DNA from: Nemertoderma westbladi
Taxonomy: Eukaryota > Xenacoelomorpha > Nemertodermatida > Nemertodermatidae
Length of the DNA stretch: 64,000 bases
Direction of reading: 5' to 3'
Assembly (NCBI GenBank): GCA_032718475.1
Contig: JAUCBJ010008708.1
Coordinates: 62,001 to 126,000, forward strand
Part shown: positions 1 through 10,104 of the stretch, in pieces
Position numbering within the stretch: position 1 is the stretch's first letter
Layout: each line of letters opens with the position of its first letter
The notes under the pieces: model-generated
Database searches by the model: none
What the model was told of the DNA's origin: nothing
The model's input: only the letters and a program-made list of their open reading frames with translations
Position numbers and translations under genes: made by a program

Positions 1-13
1 CTCCAGTCATACT

Positions 14-853
14 GTGACAGGCAGTGGATCCAGTTCGGAACAGCAACTTCGTGCTAAACAACGATCGTCCTTAATCGATACAATCAAGTCTCTTGTTAAT
101 TTCGAGGTAGAGAAAATACGCGATTCAATCGAAGAAATTAAAAGTAATCTCACTGATTTGGCCAATAATTTATCCCTACGTCACGATAATGCCGAGCAAT
201 ATTCTCGTCGGAATTGTGTCCTAATCCACGGATTGGAGCAACTTCCAGGTGAGAAATCCGAAGACGATACCTGTAATGTTGTGCTTCAATTCTTCACGGA
301 ATCTCTAAATCTCAATATCGATGAAATGGATCTGGATAGATGTCATCGCCTTCCTAGCAAAGCCCCCATAGATACCATCGGTAATCGTAAATATAATCCA
401 CCGATTATTGTCAAGTTAGTCCGATATAGAACAAGGGCGAGAATTTTCAAAGAGGTCCACCGCCTTCGCGCTTTGCCAAGCTTTATAACCGAGTGCTTAA
501 CGCCCCGTAGACGGGATTTACTAAAACGTATTCGTGTAAATGGGATTGGTTGGTCGCGAGATGGGCGCATCTTTGCTATAGATAAAAAGGGTAACAAAAT
601 CGAAATTGAACGCGACGACGACGTTAAACACGTTAAGCATTTCACTCTGGAGGAGAAGGTCGAGTGGAACCGGAAACGCTACAATCGCACGGGACCGACA
701 GCATCAGGCGCAGCACTGACCACCCACCCACCTCCTTCTAGAGACAAGAACCACAATAAAAGTGCTGCTAACGGAACCGAATTGACACACCTAATAGAAT
801 CAACCAGCAGCGATCCAGTTGGGGAAGGTGATACAGTATTTCATGGTTACTGA
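14..853 (+). CDS. LINE ORF1 protein (coiled coil plus RNA-binding-like domain)
   Basis: A 279-residue ORF, complete from the ATG at 14 to a stop. Residues about 15-60 are rich in charged and aliphatic heptads and look like a coiled coil; they run into 'QYSRRNCVLIHGLEQ', a hallmark of LINE ORF1 proteins with an RRM-like core, followed by 'DLDRCHRLP' and 'PPIIVKLVRYRTRARIF'. In this family ORF1 binds the element's RNA and acts as a nucleic-acid chaperone in the RNP. The C-terminal quarter is low-complexity (Ser/Thr/Pro/His). The ORF is intact although ORF2 is not. There is no zinc knuckle. The true start may lie upstream of the window. Confidence 0.75.
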   Translation: MTGSGSSSEQQLRAKQRSSLIDTIKSLVNFEVEKIRDSIEEIKSNLTDLANNLSLRHDNAEQYSRRNCVLIHGLEQLPGEKSEDDTCNVVLQFFTESLNLNIDEMDLDRCHRLPSKAPIDTIGNRKYNPPIIVKLVRYRTRARIFKEVHRLRALPSFITECLTPRRRDLLKRIRVNGIGWSRDGRIFAIDKKGNKIEIERDDDVKHVKHFTLEEKVEWNRKRYNRTGPTASGAALTTHPPPSRDKNHNKSAANGTELTHLIESTSSDPVGEGDTVFHGY

Positions 854-1178
854 GGTCACATAGATTAAATGACATTGGAATGTAATACTATTGTGTTTAC
901 ACCATACAAGGTTGCAATGAGTGTAGGGAAATTTAGTTTTATTTACAAAAAACTATAATTAGCCATTTCGCCAAAATATACGACACAGTCTAGCCATAAT
1001 AGTGTTTAGGAAAGGACTTACTGACTGCTTGAACTGTTTACTCCCTATAGCTTTTACACTAACTATCTTATCCTACATATATACTAGGCTTTGTAGCGTT
1101 TATTTGTAGCGTATTAGTTAGTTTGTTTTTTTAGTTTTAATCTACTGCATTGTTTTCTCCTATTTTGTCTTAATTTTA

Positions 1179-3846
1179 TTGAATCTTAAATTTTATATGA
1201 TTCAAAATAGCACTTGCCACTATTGCACTAAATTAATAAAAAGCTCCAATATCTCTAAATTGAAATGTGCTGCTTGTAAGCAATTTGTTCACTACCGTTG
1301 TATCCCATCTCTTAAATTTTCAGAATTTAAACAACTCTTATCTCAGTCCTTTTGGTTTTGCCCACATTGTATTTTTAATGCACTGCCTTTCACAAATATT
1401 ATAGACGAAGTTGAGTTTCTTTTAACAATATACGACTATCGATTGCCTTCGATAATCGATATTGACCTTTTAACCTCTAATACAGTTAGACTGACAGATT
1501 TGAATGCAGGTGACACCAATTTTGAATTTGACAGAGACAATAATCCAGATAGCAATATACTAAATAACATTTACACTAAAATTCAATGTCGTTACTATAA
1601 CAATTTGGTGTCAACAGATTTTAACTTAAAAAATCAGCAAGAAAATAGACTGTCTCTTTTTCATACGAATATAAGGAGTGTTCCGAAGAATTTTCATAAT
1701 CTATACGATTTATTACAAATAATAGAGAAACCCTTTTCCGCAATTGCTCTAACTGAAACTTGGTTGAAAAAGGACAACCTTAATGACTATCAGCTGGATG
1801 GATACAAAATTTACCATAGCAAACCTCGTGCCAATCAACGTGGTGGGGGATGTAGTCTCTATTTAAGCAATAACTTGAAGTGCAAACCCCGCCATAATCT
1901 CGAGATAGATGAGCCTGATTTGGAGTCAGTTTTTGCCGAGTGGGATCGAGAAAATGCAAAAAATATTATCATAGGATGTATATATCGTCCACCTGCAAAA
2001 TATGTAATTGGCTTTCTAAGGAAATTAAAGCACATTTTAGAACAGATTAATACAGAAAATAAAATTTGTTACCTTCTTGGCGACTTTAACATAGATATGT
2101 TAGGAGTTAATATCCATAAACAACCAACTGATTTTTTTGAAATACTATCAGAATAGTTTTTTTATCCTGTTATTACCAAACCAACTCGTATAACAGAAAC
2201 TACTGCAACCTGTATTGATAATATCATAACAAACGATATTACAAACATTCGTAAATCTGGAATAATTGTAGCCAGTTTATCTGACCATCTACCCATATTT
2301 GTCAATTCCGAAATAACAATTCCCAGTAAACATAGTAAGCCATCTTACATCTAAGTTACGGATAGATCGGAAACAAACAGTAAAAAATTTGTGGAGATCC
2401 TTAAACAAACTTTTAACAATGGAGGCTGGGAAGAAGTTACGCAAGAAAGTGACCCCAATATTGCTTACAATACGTTTATTGAAATATATCAGAAGCTATA
2501 TAACAAATGTTTTCCCACTAAAAAAAATAAAGATAATAAATAGCGATAAACCTTGGCTATCTGAAAGTCTTTATAAATGTATCAAACGTAAGCATGCACT
2601 ATATGCAAAATACATTAATAGCAGATCTCTAAGCAAAAAAATCGAATATACGGCTTATAAAAACCAACTTACTAAAATAATTAGGAATGCAAAAAAAGCT
2701 TATTTTGAGAAATTATTTAATATTCATAGAAATAATACGATGAAAACCTGGAAAATAATAAAAACACTTATAAATCCCCGAGCCTCATGCTCACCTCAAA
2801 ACTATCCTGATACATTTACAGTAAACAATTCGTCAATTAGGAATAACACAGCGATTGCAAATGGATTCAAAACTTTTATCGTAATGTAGGTCCAAACTTA
2901 GCGAAAAATATTCCTAATACTAATGGTTCCATATATGATACCCTAGGTAACCAAACCGCATCCTCACTATACTTTTCACCACTAAGTACTAAAGATGTAT
3001 ATGATATTGCCTCATCAATAACCAATTCAAAAGCCTTGAGTTCGGACGGTGTTGATTCTCAAATCGCTCGGCAAAACTTTCTCTACATAGCCCATCCATT
3101 GACACACATCCTTAATCAATCATTATCTCTGGGAATATTCCCAGATCTAATGAAAGTGGCAAGAATTGTACCTATTTTCAAACATAGTAACGCCGATCAA
3201 TTTGGTAATTACCGTCCTATAAGTATACTCCCATTTTTTTCGAAAATTCTAGAAAAGGCTGTTTCTCGACAATTCGTAAACTTCATTATAAAAAACTCTA
3301 TTATTCATGAAAATCAGTTCGGATTTCAATCGGAAAAATCAACTATAACAGCTCTCACTCTCCTCCAATCTAATTTGTCAGATGCTATTGAAAATAAACA
3401 TCTTACACTTGGTGTTTTCTTGGATTTTAGCAAAGCCTTTGATACCGTTAATCATTCAATCCTATTAAAAAAAACTTGAGCATTACGGTGTACGCGGAAC
3501 CCCATTAGCATGGTTTTCCAGTTATCTCCACAATCGAACCCAATACGTTGATTTAAATGGAACAATTTCAGATACACTTGATGTGATATGTGGAGTTCCG
3601 CAGGGGTCTGTCCTTGGCCCAATTTTATTTTTAATTTACATAAATGACATCTCAAATTCTTCAAAAATCGTAAATTTCATACTCTTCGCTGATGATACAA
3701 ACGTATTTATTTCAGGTGAAAACGTATATGATCTGATATCAACAATGAACAAAGAAATACATAAAATATATCAATGGATTTGCTTAAATAAACTATCTTT
3801 AAATCTCGATAAAACAAAATATATGGTGTTCTCAATGAAGCCATAT
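1179..3846 (+). pseudogene. LINE ORF2, 5' part: PHD finger, APE endonuclease and reverse transcriptase (broken)
   Basis: The reading starts at about 1179. Residues about 14-64 hold a Cys/His pattern (CHYC, CAAC, HYRC, CPHC) typical of a PHD-type zinc finger. The APE-like endonuclease follows (LFHTNIRS, TETWL, RGGGCSLY, GCIYRPP, LLGDFNIDML). An in-frame TAG at 2154-2156 interrupts it; 'SDHLPIF' lies just after in the same frame. Reverse transcriptase motifs are spread over further ORFs: 2389-2889, 3036-3479 (NYRPISILPFFSKILEK, LDFSKAFDTVNH) and 3583-3912 (GVPQGSVLGPILFLIYIND, LFADDTNVF). A frame change falls in the A run at 3468-3475. The reading is cut by Gypsy-1 after the 'KYMVFS' motif. The product cannot be functional. 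Confidence 0.8.
3843..3846. repeat. Target-site duplication (ATAT), left of Gypsy-1
   Basis: ATAT lies immediately outside the left LTR and again at 8207-8210 immediately outside the right LTR. Joining the LINE across one copy gives a continuous ORF2 reading, so this is the insertion scar. Confidence 0.85.
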
Positions 3847-4019
3847 TTTAGCGTCAGGCTAAATTGTGAAGTTATAATAATAAGATTTGTTAAGAGTTGC
3901 ACAAGTCAGTAAGTCTGTACTGAAGAGGTACCGGTACATAGCCTACAACCCGAATCCTCGAGTGTTGCTAGGCAACCGTGTCAACAACCCAACTCCATAT
4001 CTCACCCCTGTACGCCACA
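3847..4019 (-). repeat. Gypsy-1 3' LTR (173 bp)
   Basis: Matches 8034-8206 over its whole length with no difference that I can find. It contains GGTACCGGTACA. The outer boundary abuts ATAT and the inner boundary abuts the polypurine tract. Confidence 0.9.
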
Positions 4020-4022
4020 ATG

Positions 4023-4031
4023 CTCCCCCCA
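4023..4031 (-). other. Gypsy-1 polypurine tract
   Basis: The coding-strand sequence just upstream of the 3' LTR reads CTGGGGGGAGC, a G-rich tract in the position where plus-strand DNA synthesis is primed in LTR elements. Confidence 0.65.
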
Positions 4032-4059
4032 GTGTAAGGAAATGAAACGAGAAGGTAAC

Positions 4060-7000
4060 CTATAAGTATCTGGGGGGATTTATGATGCGACCAGATCTTG
4101 TGGTTATTAGTGGCGCAGGCGGTGTAACTGGCGGAGATGAATGAGTTTGTACTGTAGGAGTGGGTTGAGTTTCGGGAGGAGGTTTGTCTGGTTGGACGCC
4201 GCAACCGTAGGCCACCTTGAGACGGTCGACGGACACGGTCTCTCGGCGGCCGGTGACGTCGAGAACGAAGTATTTCTCTGATTTTTGTAGGACTCTGTAA
4301 GGGCCAGAGTACGGGCGCTGTAGTGGTCTGCGGTGGGCGTCGCGCCGGACGTAAACGTATCCGGTCGAGCCGAGGTTGTCCGGAACGGAAGTCGTACGAC
4401 GGCCGTGGAACTCCGGAATCGGCGGAGCAACGGCGCGCATAGAGTCCTGGAGTTGGAGGAGGAAGTCCGAGGATGGAGGCTCCGATCGCGGTACTGGAGC
4501 GACGAACTCGCCGGGGATGTGGAGGCTGGTCCCGTAGACGAGGTCGGCGGGGGAGCAGCCGGAGTCCTCGCGCCACGCGGTCCGGATGTTGAGGAGGACC
4601 ATGGGGAGTTCGTCCATCCAGTTGGGGCCGACGAGACGCGCCATGAGGGAGGCCTTCAGCTGCCGATGGAGGCGTTCAACCATCCCGTTGGCCTGTGGAT
4701 GGTAGGCCGTTGTGTTGGATGCCGATATACCGAGGAGGCGGTGGAGATCGGCCCAAAGGTGGGAGGTGAACTGGGCGCCTCTGTCGGAAGTAACGTGACT
4801 GGGGATACCGAAACGGGATATCCAATGTCGGAGGAGGGCTCGAGCGCATGTCTCGGTGGTTGAGTCCGCCATTGGAATAACTTCGGGCCAACGGCTAAAC
4901 CTGTCGATTACGGTAAACATATATGTCATACCTTCGGACACGGGTAGAGGGCCGACGATGTCGACATGTAGGCTGTCGAATCGGTGGTCGGGAGGCTGTC
5001 GTCGAGTGAGTGGGGCGTGGACGTGTCGGTGAATCTTAGAGGCCTGACACGCGTGGCACTCCTGGCACCATCGTTTGACGTCACGTTTCAGTCCGTGCCA
5101 GACGAAACGGGACAAGATGGCGCGTTGGGTTGGGCGGTTCCCGGAATGGCCGAGTCCGTGGATTGCGTCGAAGACGCGTCGAGTCCACTCCTTGGGGATT
5201 ATGGGTCGGGTTCGGCCCGTGGAGACGTCGCACAGTATGGTGAAGTCACCGAATGGGACGTCTTCGATGACGAGGCTGGTAATGGCGGTTCGGTAGGTGT
5301 TGACTTCAGCAGATGTTTGCTGTGCCGTGGCGAGTTGCCGGAAGTCGATGGTCGGTGAGAGGATGGCGGCTACCGGGGCGCGGGACAGGGCATCGGCGAC
5401 GACGTTATCTTTGCCGCTGACGTGCCGAATATCCGTCGTAAACTCGGCAATAAACGACATATGGCGAGTTTGGCGGGGAGAACGTTCCGCGGCGCTGGTC
5501 AACGCAAAGGTCAGCGGTTTATGGTCGGTATAAACCGTAAAGGTTCGACCTTCAACGTAGTGTCGAAAGTGTTTAATGGCGAGGTTTGCCGCTAGTAACT
5601 CGCGATCGAATGCAGAATATTTCGCTTCGGCAGTCGAGAGTTTTCGCGAGAAAAATGCGACAGGGCGCCACACCTCGCCATGTAGCTGTTCGAGTTTAGC
5701 GCCAACAGCCTTATCAGAAGCGTCGACAGTGACACTCGTGGTGGCGGTCGAGTTGGGATGGTGGAGGAGGGTTGCAGCGGCGAGGGAGGACTTGGCAGAC
5801 TCGAACGCCGTCTGGCATTCGGGAGTCCACTGAATCGTCTGACTCTTCGACTTGGTGGCCTCGTACAACGGGCAGAGTTTGTCGGCCAACCTTGGCATGA
5901 AGCGGTGGTAGTAGTTTACCATGCCGAGGAAGCGTTGGAGGCTGAGTTTGGAGTCCGGGGTCGGATAGTCGCGGATCGCGTCGACTCGGTCTTCGAGAGG
6001 AAGGATTCCCGAGGATGTAACTTTGTGACCGAGGAATGTCAGTTCCGGGACACCGAAGACGCACTTGGTGCGGTTCAAAACCATCCCGTTGTCCGAAAGG
6101 AGTCGGAAGACTTGGCGGAGGTGGTCGATGTGTTCGGCGACGGAGCGACTTGCTACCAGGATGTCGTCGAGGTAGACGAACGCGAACGGAATGCCGCGTA
6201 GAATGCCGTCCATTAGCCGTTGGAACGCCTGGGCGGCGTTCTTTAGTCCGAACGGCATTCGGAGGAACTCCCAAAGGCCGAAGGGAGTGATGATCGCCGT
6301 CTTTGGTGTATCTTTGGTCGCCATGGGGATCTGGTGGTATCCCCGTACCAGGTCGATCTTAGAGAAGACCGACATTCCATCCAGGTGACCGTTGAAGTCT
6401 TGGATGTGTGGTAGGGGGTACCGGTCGTCGACGGTGGCGTCGTTGAGACGGCGGTAGTCCCCACAGGGCCGCCAACCGCCACCGGGTTTGGGGGCGATGT
6501 GGAGCGGGGAGGCCCACGGCGAGTTGGAACGCCGGATTATGCCGAGTTCCTCCATCTTGGCGAACTCGGCCTTGGCCACCGCGAGTTTCTCGGCGTCGAG
6601 TCGGCGGGCGCGAGCGTGTAGAGGAGGTCCCTCCGTAACAATGTGGTGCTCTACACCATGTTTATTCAACGCAGTCGGCTCGAACCGAGGGATGAGGAGC
6701 TCCGGGAACTCGTCAATGAGTCGCTCGCAGGGACCTGTAGTAGGGATGCGGATGCCGGCGATAGCGGTCGAATAGCAGGCGATCTTGGTCGGGATCGCTG
6801 TAGGGTTCGACATATCGATGAGGCGTCTCCCTGCAAGGTCGATGGCCAACCGGTTGGAGAAGAAGAAGTCGGCGCCGAGGATTGGGGAAGAGACGTTCGC
6901 CACGTAGAATTCCTGCGTGAAGACCCGCCCGTTGCCGAGGTGGAGGCAGATCGCCCTTTTGCCCCAAGTGGCAATCGGACTGCCGTTGGCGGCGACCAAC

Positions 7001-7113
7001 GGGGCAGTTGGGGTGCGGGACCGTTTGTCGGCAGCGGATGCGGGCGAAACCGAGACTTCGGCTCCGCAGTCGACCAGGTAGGTCTGGCCGGTGCGACGGT
7101 CCCACACAGTCAT
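4060..7113 (-). CDS. pol: Gypsy-1 Pol: protease, reverse transcriptase, RNase H, integrase
   Basis: A 1017-residue unbroken ORF in the usual Gypsy order. Protease is near residues 14-22 (LVDCGAEVSV, with Cys in place of the usual Thr/Ser of D-T/S-G). Reverse transcriptase has FVYLDDILVAS near 314. RNase H has TVDASDKAVGA near 463 and YTDHKPL. Integrase has an HHCC finger near 654 (HGLGHSGN...CQECHAC) and a D-D-35-E core (D of 'HVDIVGPL' near 717, D of 'TSDRGAQF' near 778, E of 'NGMVERLH' near 812). The pol frame stays open upstream of the Met at 7113 and overlaps the end of gag in the -1 frame, so Gag-Pol is probably made by -1 frameshifting. The protein looks competent. Confidence 0.92.
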   Translation of the reverse strand: MTVWDRRTGQTYLVDCGAEVSVSPASAADKRSRTPTAPLVAANGSPIATWGKRAICLHLGNGRVFTQEFYVANVSSPILGADFFFSNRLAIDLAGRRLIDMSNPTAIPTKIACYSTAIAGIRIPTTGPCERLIDEFPELLIPRFEPTALNKHGVEHHIVTEGPPLHARARRLDAEKLAVAKAEFAKMEELGIIRRSNSPWASPLHIAPKPGGGWRPCGDYRRLNDATVDDRYPLPHIQDFNGHLDGMSVFSKIDLVRGYHQIPMATKDTPKTAIITPFGLWEFLRMPFGLKNAAQAFQRLMDGILRGIPFAFVYLDDILVASRSVAEHIDHLRQVFRLLSDNGMVLNRTKCVFGVPELTFLGHKVTSSGILPLEDRVDAIRDYPTPDSKLSLQRFLGMVNYYHRFMPRLADKLCPLYEATKSKSQTIQWTPECQTAFESAKSSLAAATLLHHPNSTATTSVTVDASDKAVGAKLEQLHGEVWRPVAFFSRKLSTAEAKYSAFDRELLAANLAIKHFRHYVEGRTFTVYTDHKPLTFALTSAAERSPRQTRHMSFIAEFTTDIRHVSGKDNVVADALSRAPVAAILSPTIDFRQLATAQQTSAEVNTYRTAITSLVIEDVPFGDFTILCDVSTGRTRPIIPKEWTRRVFDAIHGLGHSGNRPTQRAILSRFVWHGLKRDVKRWCQECHACQASKIHRHVHAPLTRRQPPDHRFDSLHVDIVGPLPVSEGMTYMFTVIDRFSRWPEVIPMADSTTETCARALLRHWISRFGIPSHVTSDRGAQFTSHLWADLHRLLGISASNTTAYHPQANGMVERLHRQLKASLMARLVGPNWMDELPMVLLNIRTAWREDSGCSPADLVYGTSLHIPGEFVAPVPRSEPPSSDFLLQLQDSMRAVAPPIPEFHGRRTTSVPDNLGSTGYVYVRRDAHRRPLQRPYSGPYRVLQKSEKYFVLDVTGRRETVSVDRLKVAYGCGVQPDKPPPETQPTPTVQTHSSPPVTPPAPLITTRSGRIINPPRYL

Positions 7114-7148
7114 TGTTGTCTTCCCGTTTTGGCCGGCCGCGGATATGT

Positions 7149-7940
7149 TTAGCGACCGGCCCCGGCGTTTCCCGAACGAGGAGATGAGGCCGGTGTGGTG
7201 GGAATGAGGTGGCTCAGTCGACAGCCTCTGTAACCGCAGTTCCGCGCGGCATTCCCGAACTTCTTGTGGAAGAAGCAGAGAGTCGTAAAGGAGGACCCGG
7301 GAGGCTGTGTAGGCCCGGAGGCGGAGACGGCGTTCCGTTGTACCCCGGCGATACCGACTCCGACGGGTTCTCCTCGGGTCGCCTCCATAATCCGGTCGGC
7401 GTCCGTAGCGAGTTCGTCGAGGTCGGTGGAGCTCGAACCGGCCAGAACGCGCCGGACATCCGTCGGCAGCTGGGCGAGGAACAACGACCGGAAGAGTGTC
7501 TCTGGGTCCGCGTTGAGGGATCTCATGTGGCGGAGGAGACCGGTAGGTCGGCGGTCACCGAGTCCAGAAAGGGACAAAAGTTCGTTGTCTCTCTGAGCCT
7601 GGGTTTTACCAAAAGCGGCGATGAGGGCGCGCTTCAGTATTCTATACTTATTGTCTCCCGCCGGCGGATCGAGAAGTATTGGTCCAACTTCTTTGGCTGT
7701 AGTGTTATCCAACGCAGCAACCACGTGGTGAAACTTGGTTGAGTCTACAGTTATGTTGCGCGTGGCGAACTGAGCCTCGACTTGGGAGAACCAGATCTCC
7801 GGGTTCTCGGTCCAGAACGTGGGGAGTTTGACTCCGACGGCGTTTACTGAGGTTCCGGTTGTGTCGGAGCCGGAAGCAGCAGGAAGGAGGCCTTGGAGGG
7901 CCGTGGCGAGGGCCGCAATATCCTCAGCAGCGAGAGGCAT
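7149..7940 (-). CDS. gag: Gypsy-1 Gag
   Basis: A 263-residue ORF beginning 93 nt inside the 5' LTR. Residues about 38-190 resemble the capsid of Gypsy elements ('KLPTFWTENPEIWFSQVEAQF', 'LFLAQLPTDVRRVLA'). A Cys/His motif near 218 ('CFFHKKFGNAARNC') matches the degenerate zinc-binding motif of this Gypsy branch rather than a CCHC knuckle. It forms the capsid that packages element RNA. It ends 36 nt before the first Met of pol, in another frame. Confidence 0.85.
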   Translation of the reverse strand: MPLAAEDIAALATALQGLLPAASGSDTTGTSVNAVGVKLPTFWTENPEIWFSQVEAQFATRNITVDSTKFHHVVAALDNTTAKEVGPILLDPPAGDNKYRILKRALIAAFGKTQAQRDNELLSLSGLGDRRPTGLLRHMRSLNADPETLFRSLFLAQLPTDVRRVLAGSSSTDLDELATDADRIMEATRGEPVGVGIAGVQRNAVSASGPTQPPGSSFTTLCFFHKKFGNAARNCGYRGCRLSHLIPTTPASSPRSGNAGAGR

Positions 7941-8015
7941 ACCGGTAGTTAATATTGTAATAGGCTAATAGCTGAACATGGGGATTATTCCGCAACTGTT
8001 TGGATTAGCGAGTTC

Positions 8016-8032
8016 ACCATGCCGGGTCACCA
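8016..8032 (-). other. Gypsy-1 primer-binding site
   Basis: On the coding strand, TGGTGACCCGGCATGGT lies 1 nt inside the 5' LTR. The TGG start fits pairing with a tRNA 3' CCA end. I do not identify the tRNA. Confidence 0.6.
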
Positions 8033-8033
8033 G

Positions 8034-8206
8034 TTTAGCGTCAGGCTAAATTGTGAAGTTATAATAATAAGATTTGTTAAGAGTTGCACAAGTCAGTAAG
8101 TCTGTACTGAAGAGGTACCGGTACATAGCCTACAACCCGAATCCTCGAGTGTTGCTAGGCAACCGTGTCAACAACCCAACTCCATATCTCACCCCTGTAC
8201 GCCACA
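8034..8206 (-). repeat. Gypsy-1 5' LTR (173 bp)
   Basis: Identical partner of 3847-4019. Its outer end abuts ATAT at 8207-8210. Confidence 0.9.
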
Positions 8207-8210
8207 ATAT

Positions 8211-8880
8211 AATCCAAAAAACACAGGGGTCAAAATCGATGGGCGAACAATAAACTATACTGAAAATATTAAATTTCTTGGTATTCACTTCCAATCAAAT
8301 TTCTCATGGCATTTACATATACAAAATATTCGCATAAAAGTATCAAAAAACGTAGGTGTAATAAATAAGATCAAGCATTTCGTTCCATTACAGATTAGGA
8401 AGCTCCTATATAATACATTGGTAGAACCTTATATATCGTATGCTTTAACTGTTTGGGGTAATTGTATTATTAATGACAGCACTCTTAATCCTCTAGTCCG
8501 GCTACAAAAGAAAGCTGTCCGCATCGTTGAATTAAAACCATACCGACACCCAACACAATCAATTTTTTCAAATCATAAATTTCTTAAAATTAATGCAATG
8601 TACAAATTCCTCAGCTTGAAAACGATATACAACTACCGCATGAACTACTGTTTTGTACCCAAAAATTTTAAGACAAAAATGGTAACTAATATCAGTATTC
8701 ACGGACGGAAAACTAGACAGCAATTCCATTATCGATTACCATCACCAGTACTAATTTTGCTTGCTCACACTTACTATACAGGGGTCTTAATTTATGGAAT
8801 GAACTTCCTGACAGTTTGCAACGGTTCAAAGGCTCTGCCCAAATGTTCAAGAAGGCACTAAAGCAACACTTAATTGAAAC
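8211..8880 (+). pseudogene. LINE ORF2, 3' part: end of reverse transcriptase and C-terminal domain
   Basis: The reading resumes directly after Gypsy-1 with 'ENIKFLGIHFQSNFSWHLHI', the conserved region following the RT palm, then 'LYNTLVEPYISYALTVWGN' and 'RLQKKAVRIV', which is typical of the C-terminus of Jockey/CR1-like ORF2. The longest open piece is 8418-8861; the last codons shift frame near 8770. It belongs with the 1179-3846 segment. Confidence 0.8.
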
Positions 8881-9153
8881 TCAATAAATCTGGCAGTTAT
8901 TTCTGCTCACAGGTACATTTATTTTCTTTCACACAAATATTAAATAGTAAATTATAAATTAATTTCTCTCGATAGACGAAAAATAAGTTCTTCTTGTACG
9001 TTTATCGCGAGATAATGCTAAGATAGTAGTTTTTAGCATAGGTAATCATAATTACATTGTGCATTTTAATATTGTTTATCGAATACAGGGCCGGGCCGCT
9101 TTCCCGGAACTACTACTAAAGTACAATACAGCTAAAAAAAAAAAAAAAAAAAA
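8881..9153 (+). other. LINE 3' UTR and A-tail
   Basis: AT-rich non-coding sequence between the ORF2 stop and a 20-base A run at 9134-9153. It includes AATAAA near 8883 and the G/C-rich GGGCCGGGCCGC near 9088. Confidence 0.6.
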
Positions 9154-10077
9154 TATTGTGTGCTATAAGTTGTGATTATACTGTAGTTAGGTCACTTCAT
9201 TCAAGTGTTTATTTGGTGTAATAGTAATAATTTGTACTGTAGTAAGTTCGTTTCGTGCAATATTCACTATTATCTCATTCTGTATAAGAATTTATATTTA
9301 AGCAACAGAATGTAACACTACCGGTTACCAATTCATTATCTGATTCAGTGATTGATAACGGCTGCGATCTGCAGTTGAAATATATTTCTTTATGTTTTAC
9401 TGCCGTACTGCCGTACCGTTTGGAATTTTATATATAGTACCTAATATACTGCTTGACAATTATTTTAACTCCGAATTAAACTTATTATTTTCTTACTTAT
9501 TTTTACCCTTCATCTGTCACGAAATAATTTATAATATTAATTAGCCTGAAGAAGCCCTGTGGGTGAAATCTAGCTAAAACTGTTGTTTTATTTTGTAACT
9601 TGAGGTCTCCCAGCCCTACATATTACAGAATCAAAGACAACATTGTGCATTCTGGTTGTCTCTCGAGCTAGTATTGCGGAGGACATCGCAGGATCGCGAA
9701 TGGTGATGTTTATCTCAAATCTCCTTTAGACCACAATGATTATTTAATTATATATTAGAGTGTAGTATCAGGTATCAGCAATTATGATAACAATATAATA
9801 TATGACAATAATAATATACAATAATAATAATATTCAATAATAATTTTAGAAAAATTGTTAATAAACAGTATAATATAATAGAGGAAACGGAAATAATCAG
9901 CGTGATGCAGATCGATTTCTCATTTACCTAGATTCCTTCACCATTAATCCTTATGTATCATTGGGTGCGACAAAATGCGGTGTAGATAAAAACCATGTTG
10001 TCTATCATATAAATTATATTGTAACAGATTGGTAGGCAGTATATTACTTTCAATGTGACTTCTATGAGCTTATGAAA
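9154..10077. other. AT-rich intergenic DNA
   Basis: No ORF or recognisable gene. It holds AATA/ATA-rich low-complexity sequence at about 9770-9870 and a motif near 9546-9572 that reads CCTGAAGAAGCCCTGTGGG followed by TGAAAT, of a kind often seen near the 3' ends of invertebrate retroelements. Confidence 0.5.
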
Positions 10078-10104
10078 CTACTACTACTACTACTACTACT
10101 ACTA
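10078..10104. repeat. (CTA)9 microsatellite
   Basis: Nine CTA units immediately next to the 3' end of the RTE-like fragment. On that element's strand this is (TAG)n, so it may be the simple-repeat tail on which such LINEs often end. Confidence 0.85.

Larger units (their letters stand above)
3847..8206 (-). mobile_element. Gypsy-1: intact short Ty3/Gypsy LTR retrotransposon (4360 bp)
   Basis: Two 173-bp LTRs that look identical to the base flank Gag and Pol ORFs on the minus strand. On the coding strand the LTR starts TGTGGCG, is preceded by a G-rich polypurine tract (4023-4031) and is followed at the 5' end by a primer site starting TGGTGACCC (8016-8032). A 4-bp ATAT duplication brackets the element. 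Identical LTRs and unbroken ORFs indicate a recent insertion. It sits inside the reverse transcriptase of the LINE. GC content is visibly higher than in the surrounding DNA. Confidence 0.93.
1..9153 (+). mobile_element. Non-LTR retrotransposon (LINE, Jockey/CR1-like group), 5' end outside window, split by Gypsy-1
   Basis: The unit has an ORF1, a 325-bp spacer, an ORF2 with endonuclease and reverse transcriptase, a 3' UTR and a 20-base A run at 9134-9153 taken as its tail. ORF2 is broken by an in-frame stop at 2154-2156, later frame changes and the Gypsy-1 insertion at 3847-8206, after which the reverse transcriptase reading resumes at 8211. The decay of ORF2 against the intact Gypsy-1 means the LINE is the older element. 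Assignment to a named clade is not possible by eye; the ORF1 type and the 'NIRSVPKN' endonuclease start resemble CR1/L2/Daphne-like LINEs. Confidence 0.8.

Noticed and set aside
4333-7742. Many plus-strand ORFs of 70-180 codons opposite Gypsy-1
   Set aside because: They are antisense shadows of the G/C-rich gag and pol; they show no domain and stop where pol coding bias ends.
9546-9572. Hammerhead-ribozyme-like words (CTGAAGA ... GAAA)
   Set aside because: Stem II pairs badly and the flanks would close a single stem rather than stems I and III; more likely a retroelement 3' end motif.
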